The notes: a model not told the origin generated them from the sequence alone. A stretch of DNA of 64,000 nucleotides from Theobroma cacao (GCF_000208745.1 NC_030855.1:10206046-10270045); one strand, 5' to 3'. Shown: positions 45,561 to 58,385, counted from the stretch's first letter. Made by a program: numbers and translations.

Positions 45561-48428
45561 TGTAAAACCCGACCCTATAAACACATGTCATGACATACAT
45601 GCACTGAGTAGCGTGTTATTACGTTAGGAAAGCTCCTAAGAATAGACGAAACTCGGTATTGTACCTAACGGTACACTTGAGTTGATGTAACCTCGAACTA
45701 GTTCAAATAGGAATCGTAGGATGAAATTTAATATTTTACAATCCATGAATGACTAAAGATGATTGTTCGGAGTTTGAGGGTTCATTTGGAAAAAAATTGA
45801 AAATTTTGATGTTCAGGGGCAAAATCATCATTTTACCACCTAAGATAATAATTTGATCATGGAGTGAAATTTTTGACCAAGATTAACTATTTGGAGTATA
45901 ATTTAATGATAGGAAGTGAAAAATTTCAATTCCGGTAATTTTTGAAACATAGGGGCAAAACGGTAATTTTGTCACCCCGGGGTAAAACCGTAATTTTCAC
46001 CACCCAAAACTTATCAAAATCATAGAATTTATTTATTTTTGGTATGAATAACTTTGGTATTTTAAGTGGTGAAAAATTGAAGTTTAAAGGATGAAATTTT
46101 AAAAACGGGCCAATGGAAAAGTGACACATGGTACTTTTTAATGATTTAATATAATTTTAAAGGAAAATCAGCCCATTTAAACCCCACATCAGGTGATGGT
46201 CGGCATAAGGAGAAAATAAGAGAGAAAATAGAGAGGAAAGGAAGAAAAGAGAAAAACCAAAGGAAAACTAGAAAATTTTAAGGGGAATTCGCGTTTTTCG
46301 TCCGTTTACACGTTTAACGGTAAGATTTTTTGACTTTAGCTTGATTTCTACCTTTCCTATGCCTTTGTTTCCATTTAGAATGCTTGAGGAGAGAGATCAA
46401 AAAGTGATACTAAGGGCTGGCCGAATTTCAAGGGGAAGGATTTTGAAATTTTTATGTTTTGATTCTTAGTTAAATTGGTAGTTTTAGTTAGTTAAATGTG
46501 TATAGAAATCAAATTGGGCAAGAAAGCATGAAATTCTCACAATACCCACCCTTGGTCGAATATTCAATGATGTACAATGATGATGAACTGATTTTTATTC
46601 TAAGAGAAATGAAGAGAAAATGATGAAAAATGGTTAAATGTGATAGAAAAACAAAATGGAAAATTAACCGAGTAAATGTCCCATTTTTGATTGAATTTTC
46701 CAAGGAGGAAAGTGAGCTGATTTTGGTGATTTTAGAGGGTTATTGGCTGATATTTAATGGTTAGAAATGTTGGAGAGAAAATGGGACAATTTAGAGCTAA
46801 AATGGAGTGCGTTAGTAATTTATCGGGTAAAGTGCCAAAAATAGGTTAATATCGCATTTAAGCCGTTTTAGGCTATTGCATTTCATACCGTGCATTAGTA
46901 TAGGATTTAAGTCAATTATATAGTGATTTAGCATCAATGTGGTGAATTGTGTAATTTTTACAATGTATCTAGGAGGAGAGCCTTCCGGTAAAGGCAAGGA
47001 AGTCGTACCCGACGAACAGTGATCGGGGCACTTAGAAAGCATTTAATTTGTACAAACAGTGAGTAAACCTATTATTATTGTAAATTATCTAGAGTTTATT
47101 TTTAAATCCTCTTCATGTATTTTATGAAACGAAAATGAGATTAAAATGAGACTTTTGATGTTTTAGAAATAAATGTGACAAATAAATATATTGTGTTGAT
47201 TATTTGAAATAAGAAACTTTTGATCATGAAATTGAGTAATTGGAGGCTGCTAATTGTCTTGAAAAATATATTTTCCTATGAATGGCTTATGGTATATGAG
47301 TATATGTGGCTATATTTTATAATTGCATTGGGAATTTATGTAAGCTGTCTTTTACTATGCAGGCTGGGTAAATAAATAAAAGCCACGTTATACTATCAAA
47401 ATTTTATTAAAATTGGTGGGTTTAGTCACTGTAGTGACGGGTTTTCGTAAACTGCCTATAGGAGGGGTACAGTAAACCCGGTTGCATAGTTACTCCGGTT
47501 GTAGAGGCGAGGAGGGTAACTCTCGGGGTAGTGTTAGAGCTCACTTCACGTTGAACCCCCACGTGAATGTGTAACTCGACCAACGCCAAGGAACGACTTG
47601 TTTTCAAAACTAACATGTGTTTAACTTGTAAATATCTTAACAACCTTGGCGAACTCGGTTTGATGCCTCGGCCAAGGTATCCCTGAGGACTAGTTTTTGG
47701 CTTGAGCCCTGTTTCTAATAAAAGTCATAAGCCTTAACAACTGTTTTGGTAAATTACAAATATTTTATGGTTTAAGAAATAAATTGAAAACCTTATGAAA
47801 TGGTTTGTGATTTGTTGTTTAAACTTGCCTCCATTTTACTCGCCTTTAGATACTTATGATAATATCTGTTTACTCATTGGGATGGCAAAATCTCACCCAT
47901 CTCCTTTCCAAATATTTCATGCCTGTGGTAGCTTGTAGATACCCAATTTTGTCAAGGATTCCAGTTGACCCCTCTATCTCACAGACAGTAGGTTACTAAC
48001 ACCAACACTTGGTGTATTTATGGGCCACTTGTCATTGTAATTATTATTGTACATTATAACTTTGTAAATTATTGTATGTATGAATTTATTTTACTTCCAC
48101 GTTACAAAAGATTACTTACACATGTTTCTATAAATATTGTTTTATATAAAAATGCTATATTTTAGTCAATATTTTGAATAGTAATATTTGTCTATAAATC
48201 CTTTTTTAAAAAATAATAATAATAAAATAGTTTTTGTCTTTTGATTTACTTGAGCTGGAAACGACTGATAATTGTTTAAAACAAAATGTTTAACAACGAT
48301 TGCTCACAGGAAAGGCAAGAAACTGATACGTAAGCCTTGCGGGTTCCGATTGGCATTCCGGATAATGAGTGTCAATCGGGACGTCGCGACGATTGTCATG
48401 GGCCCGAGAGAGGTTCCTGGTCGTGACA
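45561..48428 (+). mobile_element. Gypsy LTR 'A' (about 2.87 kb), nested solo copy
   Basis: Starts TGTAAAACCCGACCC and ends GGTCGTGACA. 45561 to about 47665 is highly similar to 61717-63801, and its last ~100 bp match, in reverse, 63802-63900. The flanks AATAT and TCTAT do not match, so it may be a recombinant solo LTR. No ORF of note. Confidence 0.82.
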
Positions 48429-51400
48429 TCTATGCAACGGAGCGACTCAGAGTGGAAGTCTAAGAGATGCCATTATCTACACCGCAATGAGTCAAAATGT
48501 GTTGAGGTAATACACGCAAGCTGATCACTTATCTACAAAAAGGGGAAGATAAGGCAGTGAGTCTCACAGACTCAGTGATCATCGACTTCGTGAGCGGGGC
48601 GTAAATGGGAAACAAGCCAAGGATAGAAATTTTGAATATTAAAAGCATATGAATATATAAACCATTGAAAATCAAATGGAACATTTGTGCCTTACATATA
48701 TACCAAAGAATTGTGATGCAAAGTAACCATTTCAAGTAATATATTAAAATTGGTGTAATTAAAAGATTTTTGCCGTTGAAATCATTTGATGTCCTTTACT
48801 CAAATCAGACTAACATAAGCGCTCATGCTCTCGTAAAATCAAGCAATGTCGATGCTTATACACAAGCATATAAACGAACTCATACTCGAGGTATTAAACA
48901 GAAAACCATCGTATAAATAAGGGAGTTGTGGAAAAATCGATATTTCTCACCATGCGAAAGAATACATATTTGCAAACCCAAAAAGATATCACTCTCGAGT
49001 AAGTAATCAACCCGTGGACCCATTTCCACATAACAACATCTAGGAGGCCCCCCTCTACAAGATTCCCACAGCCATGGCAGTCTCGATGATGTTGGCGACA
49101 TGAGAGAAATCATGTGGTTGCAACCACATATATCAACTCGTGGCCTAACCACATATATCAACTCGTGGCCTTGCCACGTATGTATCACAGACCGTGGCCT
49201 AGCCACGTCTAATAGCCCATTGACGACTTAAAGGTTCTCTAGCCAAAGCTCACTTGTGCACAAGGGTCACACTATTTTGATGTGACATTCAACCTACTCT
49301 CGAATCTCTCAGTTTAACAAAACCATTTATAACCAAATTGGGTTTTCAAAAGCTTATTTTAAATCCATTTCAAAAACAAATCATGACAACGTTATAAACC
49401 CATTTGTAAGAATTCATAATGTAAAACCTTTGCATGAGGGTTAAATATTAATTCAAAGCATGGTGAGCATTAAGCTTATTCCTGAATGCACATCACAAAA
49501 ATATGTAAGGCGCATTTTGACATAAACCATGGTAAGGAGCTTGTTCTTTAATTTCTAAAACCCTGTACATATATAGCTTATATATATACAAAACATTTCT
49601 AAAAACATGGCATTCACAAGTGCCTAGCATCCTATCAGCACATCCACAATTGCAAGAACGATCTGATTGCAAATCAATTTAGAAATCACCTACTGGAGCT
49701 AACAACTCATGCTATCCATAATTGCATTTAAAGAAAATCGACAATGTTTATTATATGTATATCATTATATAATTTATGGAACTTTTGAAAGAGGCACCCC
49801 TTACTCACCTCACAATGGCGAGATGCTACTTCGCCACTGATTCGAATGTGTCTCTAGCTAATTTTGCTTGCCGGTCACCTGTCACCTCCTCCAATGCACC
49901 ACCTTGGCAGTCTTTCCTCACTTATACACTTCCTAGCAGCAAATTAAACTTAATATATTTAGTAAACATGTTCACAATTTGACTCATATTTGCTACTCTA
50001 TATACCATATTCTTAGTTTTTTTTTTTCAAGAATTCCTCACTATAACCGACCTCTCTCATTATCTCTACTTCCTTGTATATATACAATTTTACCCATATA
50101 TGGGCAACACGTTAACCAATGAATCTTTAAGCTAAATTCACATTATTCATCCTTCTTCTTCACAATAATCTAACATGTAATCTATAAACTTTCAACTAAC
50201 CAAATTCAATATAACATAGCATACCCATATTGCATGCTTACGTTTCAATTTTTACCTTGAATTCCACATGCAACACAATAACTCCTCACATCCTCGGTCA
50301 CCATTGCTGCCATAAGCACAAATCATCAATACACATTCATTTTTCCTTTCCCCCTATGAACTCAAGGTTAAAAACACTTACCCATCATTTGTCTTGCTTT
50401 AAACCACCATACTTCTAAGATTAACCCATATGCATGTACCCTGTTCTTTGAATCCTTGAAGATCTTTCCTACCACAAGCATAATCTCACATCACAACCGG
50501 TTCACAAGGCATGCGTTCAAGCAAAATGATAGCTTTTACCTTCCTCACCCTTGAATCACTAAGCTGAACCATCAATTTTTCTTTAAGCTTCAACAATGGC
50601 GTATAGGAGAAAACCTTTCGATTTTCTCCAACTTCTCCAAAGTCGATCCCTTCTTTCTTTTTCTCCTCTCTTTTCTCTTGTCTTCTTTCTCTTTTTCTTC
50701 CTTCTCTTTCCTTCTTTCTTCTCGGGTGAAGCTTTCAAAACCGATTCTCTTTCTTTTTCCTTTCAAAGGCATGAATTTCCCAAGCCTTTCCCCACCTTTC
50801 TCTTTTTTCTTTTGTTCCTCACTTCTCATTGGACCAACTCATCACCCACTCAATTTTCATGCACCAATTTTCTCCCTTGTTCATTGGCCCAATATCTATC
50901 TTCATTTATCTTTTCCATCTGCCACCCTTACTACCTCATCCTTTCTCTTTTTATACTTTATTTAATGCACCGCCTTATTCATCCAATCACATTTCATTCA
51001 TAACCTTTACTTAATGTTTTACTTGGTCATTCATTAAACTATTCAAGACAGATGTATCTCTTTTTTTCCTCATTTGGCCACCCAGTACACCAATCTTATT
51101 ACATGCAATAGGATTTGTTTCTATTCTTCTCTTTAGGTCACATGGTGGTGGGGTCCCACATGTCCCCCACTAACTTCTCCTTTTTGCATGTAATAGTGAA
51201 TCCACATGCACATTTCATTATCCCACATTTTCTCATTTTCTCAATTAATTCTCCATGTCTCAATTCGTCCAAACTCACATATACTGTTATTAATACTTAT
51301 GTCACTAAAATTTCACTTATTAAAATAATATTCTAGAATGAATAAAATAATATTTTATTCATCAAATCAACAAAATTGTATTATAACTCCCCCGCTTAGG

Positions 51401-51743
51401 TTCAATGCATAAATTATGTGAGTTTGTCCATCACTCACGATAGAACTATTTTAATATTATTAGTAGTATTTCATTAATAAAATATTATTTAAATCCAAAA
51501 TTTTTCATTTGGCTTCTGAGGTTCCAAAACATTTTAATTTGTCTCGGTTTAGGTCCATCGCTCCTTTTCACTCCATAACTACAATCTTAATAAAATATTA
51601 TTATTTTATTACGCATAGAATATTTTATTCCAAAATACTCTTTTCCTCTTTCACCACCCCTAAGCTCTTTGATTGACCTCAATAGGTCTTAATCTTGTCC
51701 TTAAAGTCATATTAACTCTCATTTCAGGACACGGGGTGTTACA
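48429..51743 (-). other. Rest of the gypsy solo LTR, non-coding
   Basis: Continuation of the LTR that began at 45170. AT-rich 3' half, pyrimidine-rich stretch 50590-50960, no supported gene. Confidence 0.7.
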
Positions 51744-51794
51744 TGAAGACTCTCCTCTTTGAAGTCTTGTGGAATTTCTTTTTCTAGATGTCAT
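51744..51794 (-). pseudogene. SIRE-B envelope-position ORF, first codons
   Basis: ATG at 51794 followed by TSRKRNSTRLQRG, a basic start like that of other Sirevirus extra ORFs. It is cut by the gypsy LTR at the TGAAG duplication and continues at 45164. Confidence 0.6.
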
Positions 51795-51973
51795 GACTAT
51801 CAAGGCTTTTGACAAAAGGATTTTGCAATAAAGGAAATGAGAGAGTTTTTCACAGTGACCTTGTGAAAAAGAGATGAATAAAAAAGAAATGTTCTTTAGC
51901 ATACTAAAAGAGTACTTGACCTTTTTTTTTCTCCTACTGAAGTGCAAAAAACTGATGCCCTAATTGGGCATCT

Positions 51974-52056
51974 GAGCATTTAACTCATTGGTTGGTGCAT
52001 GATCCCCTTGCCTACAGAGTAAGGTTCGAATCCCCTTTTCCCCTAATTAAAAAAAA
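51974..52056 (+). mobile_element. tRNA-derived SINE-like retroposon with ~21-bp TSD
   Basis: About 83 bp. An A-box-like TAACTCATTGG (51981-51991) and a B-box GGTTCGAATCC (52023-52033) lie about 30 bp apart, followed by CCCCTAATT and an A run. It is flanked by long near-perfect duplications, TGATGCCCTAATTGGGCATCT (51953-51973, 21 bases) and its 22-base counterpart at 52057-52078, as made by L1-type reverse transcription. It lies in the SIRE-B link region. Confidence 0.78.
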
Positions 52057-52078
52057 TGATGCCTTAATTGGGATATCT

Positions 52079-52393
52079 TAATTAACTTGACCGATTTGCA
52101 TTTAATGGCACGGTTGAGATAGTAATGAGTATCAGGACAATGAATCTAGGTCTAAATATTATGCCTCTGCATCTAATGATGTTGGATGACTTATTATGAT
52201 GAATGTAACTGTCTTTTGGTATGATGCTTTCAAACAGAAACATGTACATGAGCAAAGTATATACATTATTATCATGTTGAAAGAAATATGACAAATAATG
52301 TGCAATAACAAAGAAACACTCAAACCTTCAAAGAATTTAATCATTTTAATAGGATGAAGAAAACTTCAATCAGGGCATAATAAGGTCAAACAA
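52079..52393 (-). other. SIRE-B link between gag and envelope-position ORF
   Basis: Non-coding on the minus strand. It resembles the kind of region that follows pol in Sireviruses. No pol motif is visible. Confidence 0.5.
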
Positions 52394-53962
52394 TCAAAAT
52401 TTATATTTTACAAGTGAGTAAGTTGAGGTATACAATTCACCCAATTTTGCTCTTAATTTCCATGAATTTGTCTCACAGTGCTTTGATTTACCTGCAACAC
52501 TCATTGTTACTTGGCCTTTGGCATCCAAATTTCTTTGGATCCTATTGTTAGTGCTCACTGCTTTGGTTCTACTTGGAACCTCATTGACTTCAACAGTTTT
52601 GCCAAAAGTAGGTGTAGTTCTTTTTAGAACCCATACCTTTTTTATTACCTTTCTTTTGAGAGATGATTTTCTAAGAGGGAAAAAATATACAGAGTGGCCT
52701 ACCTTATGATAGCAAATGCATAAATGTGATGCACCATGTTTTTCATTTTCCTTTTTAAAGAAAGTTTTTATTTTTGTCGCTTTTGGTGTCCTATCATATC
52801 TTATGCCTTTTTTATCAAAGAAAGCCTTTTGAGTTTTAAGCATTTCATCAAGCTTTTGTGAACTCATATTCCATTTAGAGAATGATTCATTTAATTGCTC
52901 ATTTTTCTGTCTTAACACATTTATTTCATTCTCTATATGTTTAACCTTGTTTTCAAACTCAACTTTTAATTTATTGAGACAATCATTTTAAGCCTTGAGT
53001 TAGAGATAGATTTTTGGTATTTCAAGGTCATATTTTCAAATTCAAATGCTAAATCATCATATGCATCTTGAAATCCATCAAATGTGTATGAATCATCATT
53101 GAAATCATAGGAGTAGGAGGCATTATTTAAGGAGCATACCTTGGAGTTTTCAACTCCCATGAAACTCAAATCAACAATTTGCTCTTCCTCTGGTTTCGAG
53201 ATTCATCACTATCACTCCATGTAGCCATCATGGCTTTTCTTTTCGAGTCTTAGGATTACTCTTTTTAAGACTTGGGCATTCATATTAGGTATGATTGGGC
53301 TTTTTGCACTCATAACAAATTATATGGTTTTTTCCATGGTCATCCTTTGACATGTCTTTTTTCACTTTTCTTCTTCGTCCATCCCTTCGAAGAGGTTTTT
53401 TTATCTCCTTGTTTGTTTCTTAAGAATCTATTGAAGTTTCTTGTCAACAAGGCGACATCATCATCATCATCATCTTCATCACTCTCAAGTAACTTTTCGT
53501 CACTCTATTATAGTGCTTTAGGAGCAATGTTTTTTTTTTTGGAGCAATGTCTTTCCTCTTTGATTTTTCTTTAATTGCTTCCTCTCTTTCTTTCTCATTG
53601 CTAAGGGTCATTTCATAAGTGAGTACTGAACCTAGAAACTCATATTGCTTAAGCGCATCTAGGTCTTTGGCTTCTTCTATGGTAATGACCTTAGGTCTCC
53701 AAGACTTTGGTAAGTAGTAAAGGATTTTCTTCACTAATTGAGCATTAGGAAATTCTTCCCCTAAAGCTTTAAGTCTTTCTATAAGTTTAGTGAACCTCTG
53801 AAACATCTCTTTAATGGGTTCTTTATCCTTCATTTTAAAGAGATCATAATCTAAAGTTAGGATATTGATTTTTGACTCTTTCACTTGACTTGTGCCTTCA
53901 TAGTAATTTTCTAATGTGTCCTAAATGCACATAGCTACTCTATTAAATTCACTCTCACTAAG
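52394..53962 (-). pseudogene. gag: SIRE-B gag, 5' truncated
   Basis: Minus strand. A Gag core at 53884-53580 (KMKDKEPIKEMFQRF, then LPKSWRPKVITI) closely parallels that of SIRE-A at 2689-2900. A Lys/Glu-rich stretch follows, then an acidic DDDSYTFDGF-like segment (about 53110) and a coiled coil (52918-52800). The CCHC knuckle (near 52720) has its last Cys replaced by Phe. Frameshifts lie near 53460, 53215 and 52965. The frame then runs to a stop near 52394 without entering protease. The N-terminus is removed by the gypsy LTR at 53963. Confidence 0.8.
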
Positions 53963-56863
53963 TGTCACGACCTAAACCCAGGGCATGACCAATGTGAGAG
54001 TATTGATGGGAGTTGCCCTTTTAACTCATATAAGCTTAAAATAGATAATAAACTAATAACCATACGTGCCTCATGGGAATCATCACCATGGAATCATATG
54101 CAAACAAATATAAACATGATTATATCATATAACAGAAAATATATAAAAACTATCTGCACACTTACGTGCTCATAATTGCATAAGCGACATAAAATGTAAT
54201 CAAGTGTCTACACCATCTTGTGGCAGACACAAAACATAAGACATCTCGTTGCAACATCCATAGTGTCAATTATTGCATGACATGACAAGTCAAATCCATA
54301 ACAATCAAATATAAAAGGCAAAATGGACTAGACCTAACCTTGTGGAGTATGACTTGAAATAGAAAGGCCAACGCCTACTTGATGCCATGACCATCACCTA
54401 CCAAAAACTGACTATAGAAGTAGCTCCCTCCAATCGACAATAAGCCAAGGAATCTATTTATTTGAAATAAAAAGTGCATCTTACATGTGTGAGCTATAAA
54501 TAACTCCGTCAACAGATACAGAGAAGGGGAACAAGCAATAAGGAAGAGTATTTAGAAAAATACTCCTTCAGAAATATGAAAATAGATGATTATAAATATT
54601 TGCAAAACTCGCCTTATTAGGCATATTCATAAATCGAGCCTTACTTACCCAAGCATACTCACTTGACAATCCCACTCATCTAGCGTGTCAAACAACCATA
54701 TGGTCAAGCACTCGACCAAGCCCATAATTTCCAAGTTCGTTATCTTTCAAACGACATCAAGAAATGTATATCCACAATCAATCCAAGTTCGATATCTTTT
54801 AATCGGAACAAGGATAGATTAAATGTCCTTTTATAAAACATAGTATATAAAATAATTTGTAATTTACAAATAATATTTAAAGTAAAGAAAATCAACTCAA
54901 AGTTTGCATAAAATTGAGCAACAAGTCAATTTAAAAGTGCTTGAAAGATAACTCGAGGTTTCGAAATTCGTTTTAATCTTTAGAAAACCTTTTGAAAACA
55001 TTTAAGTTCAAAATAAGCCTGATCATCGATGCATTGCTTCTATTTATCGATAGATTTGTCTTGTCTATCGAAACATTGTTATAATGTATCGATACATTTG
55101 AAGCAAAATATGAATCCATTGATTTTTAGCTGAAGCTATCGATACATTAGTACCATGCATTGATAGATTTTACATATTTTAAACATTATGAAACAATAGG
55201 CACGATACAATTCACCAATTCAATCATGAGTTCAATAATAACTTAGTCCGAATCCACACATTAGACATTCAATCAATCAAAATGGAGCTCTAACCAAGGA
55301 CATCCAAACAACCTAGTGTCATCACACTAAATCGAATAACCCGTTGCTCTTGATCGACAACTATTCATAAAAAAAGGGTAGTACTTTGTTATTTACCAAT
55401 ATCCAATGAGTCTTTGGAATTTCTCAACCAGCTCAAGCTGTTACTCGTTGTGCATAATGGCTAGTGCCTTTTGCCACTATCTATAGGTCCTTATATCGAT
55501 AGGTTCTAACAACAACAATACAACAATTCAATGTACAGTGTATAATCAATCAAAAGATGAAATCAATCATCAATATCTATAAAGGTAGAGTCAACATAAA
55601 GCCATAGTCAATCAACCACACAATATTTTATAATAAATGGCCATAATTACCATGGCACCATCAAGGAGAAAAAAACATTTCTCATGCAACCTTTAAAATT
55701 CATCCATCACACATCAATCATTCATAAATGAGATGTTGAGTTACAAAATCAATTGAAAGGCTTGTTCCCCATTTTCAAATACTATCTAGTAGACTATATA
55801 TACTTAATCTATAATTTTCATCAAACATACTTGAAAACATTTGTTCACCACACAAACGTTATCAAAGTCCATTTGTATGCAAGGCTGTAGAATAGGCACA
55901 CTTAATTATATTAAACTAATTAAAAATGCCGTATCTACCCACTTCAATGAAGCGTGCCTTGCTCACTTGAACCTTTCATTGAACACTCGCTTTTTCAACA
56001 ATTTCAAATCTTCTTCACAAAACTTAACACAATATTTCAAACTTTAATACTTGGTTTTCCAAGTCTAAAAACCATAAAATCTTTCCATAAAATTTCTAAC
56101 AAACTCTTAATCCATAAATCAGTAATAAATCTGATTTAAACTAAAAGATTATAATCTATACCTAGCTAGAGTTAGAGGAACTTTACCTAGTGAGCTTTAA
56201 GAGTTCCAAAACCAAATCAAACCTAGGTTTTTAGAACCAAAAACAAGTTTATGACTATCCACAATTTCTGGAAATCAAGCCTTAAGTCTAAAAAGGTTAA
56301 AAATCAAAACTTTACCTTCCAAAGTTCTTGGAGTAAAGAAACAAGCTTGAAAATCACTTTAAATCATCAAAATCCTTTGATTTCATGAAAAATGGAGTTG
56401 AGAGCAAAATAAGATGAAGGTGGCTAGGTTTTAAATGAAAACCTCATTTTTGCCTTAAAAAGAAAGTATGAGCGTTTAATGGTCTTAAAAAAAGTGTGAA
56501 AAGATCGAAATACCCTTATTTTTTTCAAGTCTAGGTCGAATAAATCGATACATAGGGGTAATGTATTGATGCATTGTGCTTTAGGTTTTATGCATCGATG
56601 CATGTTCGTAGAAATCCCTTTTTAGGTTTGATGTATCAATGCATGATGAACATGTATTGAAACATTTCATCTATAATGCAGTTTTTAAGTCCAAAACAAT
56701 CCCATTTAACCCCATATCCTACCAATTCTCATACATACATGTTTGGTTATCAAAACATGGAATTTCTAAATCAATATAGTCTAGCATTCAAGTTCAAAAC
56801 ATCAAAATAGTAGCACATCAAGTTAGGTTAAAATCTAACCTAATTAAGAAATAAGGTTTCACA
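53963..56863 (-). repeat. Gypsy-C 3' LTR (2.9 kb)
   Basis: TGTCACGACC at 53963 and GGTTTCACA at 56863; on the minus strand TGTGAAACC...GGTCGTGACA. It contains two clusters of ATCGATACAT-type palindromes (about 55024-55172 and 56540-56662). No coding capacity. Confidence 0.82.
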
Positions 56864-56869
56864 TTCTTT

Positions 56870-58385
56870 CCCTTTTAAGAAAATTTGACCTCAAATTTAG
56901 GCAACTAGGTATTAATCTTAGTTCTGAAATAAGTGAGGGTAGTTCGCACGCATGTTATCCTTGGCCTCCTAAGTCACCTCTCCACTAGAGTGATTGAGCT
57001 AAAGGACTTTCATTGAAGCGACATCTTTAATGCAAAGTTGCTTAACTTGCTTATCCAATATTTCAATCAGTTCCTACTTATATAACTAATCACCTCCCAA
57101 TTGAATCTCCTCATGGTGAATCATAGAAGCTAGATCGGGGATAACACCAATTTATAAGCTATTGCACCAATTCTCTCTAAAATCTCAAATGGTTTGATAT
57201 ATTTTAGGTTCAGCTTGTCCTTCTTGACAAACACATAATTCCCTTGGTAAGCAAAACTTTCAAGAACACATGGTCACCCACCTCAAACTCTAAATCTCGA
57301 TGCCTATGGTTAGCATAGGACTTTTGTTGACTTTGAGCTGTCAACAACCTATCTTGAATCAATCGAATCTTATCAGTGGATTCTTAAGCTATCTCCGGTC
57401 CAAGGAGTTTGCATTCATCAACCTTAAACCAAGCAATAGGTGATCGACACTTACGCCCATGCAATGCCTTATAAGGCACCATCTATATACTAGCCTAATG
57501 ACTGTTATTATAGGTGAACTCTATCAAAGGCAAGTGTCGGTCCCAAGTGACTCCAAAGTCAACCACGCAAGCTTAGTTCCCAAAGCCTCTTAGAATTTAC
57601 CCCAAAATCAACTAGTGAACTAGGTACCTCTATTTGAGACTATGGTAACTAGAATTCCATGCAACTGCACTATCTCCTCAGTGTATAGCTTCGCATACCA
57701 TGATACCCCACAGGTGACCTTCATTGGTAAGAAATGTACGAACTTAGTCAACCTATCCATAATAACCTGAAAAAAATCATATCCCTTATTAGTGCGAGGT
57801 AACCTTGTCACTCACACTTCCACTAGGGAATAGGTAAAGGGTGTAGCAACCTTGAAAATCTCTATGCTCTACCTTCACCTACTAGCATACTAAACATTTA
57901 GCCATAATCTCGGCTCTATTTCTCTTCATACCTTCCCACTAGTATACTTTTCTCAAATCATGGTACATCTTGTGGATCCGAGATATACTACATAAGCCGA
58001 AAAATGTGCCTCCTCAAAAATTTCCTTTTTGAGACCATCCAAATCCAGCACATACACTCTCGCTCCATAGCAGAGTAAGCCATCAGAATCTTTACCAAGG
58101 TGTTGCCTCTTTTTCTCTTAGGCATCATCTAAAGCCTTGGTTTTGTTTTTACCTTAGGCTTTTTTAATAAGATCAAGTAGCATATGCCTAACTTAAAAAT
58201 GTGTTAATATAGTATCAATCTCATTGACCTCAGACTGTACTCCAATGTCTCCCAGTTCATGGATATCTTTTACCAAAAGTTACCAACTAATAGTGATATA
58301 GGCCAAGCTCCTCATAAACTCCCAACTCAAGGCATCGACTACCACATTGGCCTTGCTGGGATGGTACAAGATAATACATCATAAT
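56870..58385 (-). pseudogene. pol: Gypsy-C pol remnant: RNase H end, integrase, degraded C-terminus
   Basis: Minus strand, from 58385 down. A YHPSKANVVVDALS-type RNase H end lies near 58370-58320. A degraded integrase zinc finger (about 57960-57860) is followed by the integrase core opening at 57811 with a LPRTNKGYDFF block, a VDRLTKF-like block and a Leu-His-Gly block, up to the second catalytic Asp region, where it reads SNRGT rather than SDRG (near 57625). The stretch 57550-56900 is too decayed to confirm a chromodomain, though its place and length fit. Many stops. Confidence 0.82.

Larger units (their letters stand above)
45170..51743 (-). mobile_element. Gypsy-type solo LTR (about 3.7 kb without nested insert), TSD TGAAG
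   Basis: The ends TGTAACGACC (45170) and GGGTGTTACA (51743) read on the minus strand as TGTAACACCC...GGTCGTTACA, a style common in plant chromoviruses. It has a perfect 5-bp duplication, TGAAG at 45165-45169 and 51744-51748, inside the SIRE-B ORF. No pol domains remain; the long minus-strand frames at 50590-51000 are only purine-rich leader. A 25-bp tandem repeat (AACCACATATATCAACTCGTG, two copies plus a variant) lies at 49121-49210. Confidence 0.88.
41941..53962 (-). mobile_element. SIRE-B: antisense Sirevirus-like element lacking pol, heavily nested
   Basis: Read on the minus strand: gag (from 53962, start cut off), a ~600-bp non-coding link, an envelope-position ORF, a 3' region, a purine tract and the 3' LTR ending at 41941. 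Protease, integrase, RT and RNase H are all absent. The gypsy LTR 45170-51743 and a small SINE-like insert interrupt it. The 5' LTR is lost where the gypsy element starting at 53963 cuts in. GTTGA (41936-41940) next to the LTR is the left half of its target duplication; the right half is not found. Confidence 0.75.
53963..58385 (-). mobile_element. Gypsy-C: chromovirus-like Ty3-gypsy element, 3' LTR and part of pol
   Basis: On the + strand the order is LTR (53963-56863), purine tract in reverse (56864-56878, reverse complement ending AAAAGGGAAAGAA), decayed integrase C-terminus, integrase core, zinc finger and RNase H. That is a minus-strand gypsy order with integrase last. It is truncated at 58385 by another LTR-like sequence, so RT, protease, gag and the 5' LTR are missing. 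Left flank CTAAG (53958-53962). Confidence 0.85.

Noticed and set aside
50590..51014. Long plus and minus ORFs (Phe/Ser-rich and Lys/Glu-rich)
   Set aside because: Both come from a pyrimidine-rich stretch of a gypsy LTR; composition alone explains the open frames.
52023..52033. Functional tRNA gene
   Set aside because: Boxes A and B are present but the acceptor arm does not pair and an A tail with a long duplication follows; retroposon instead.
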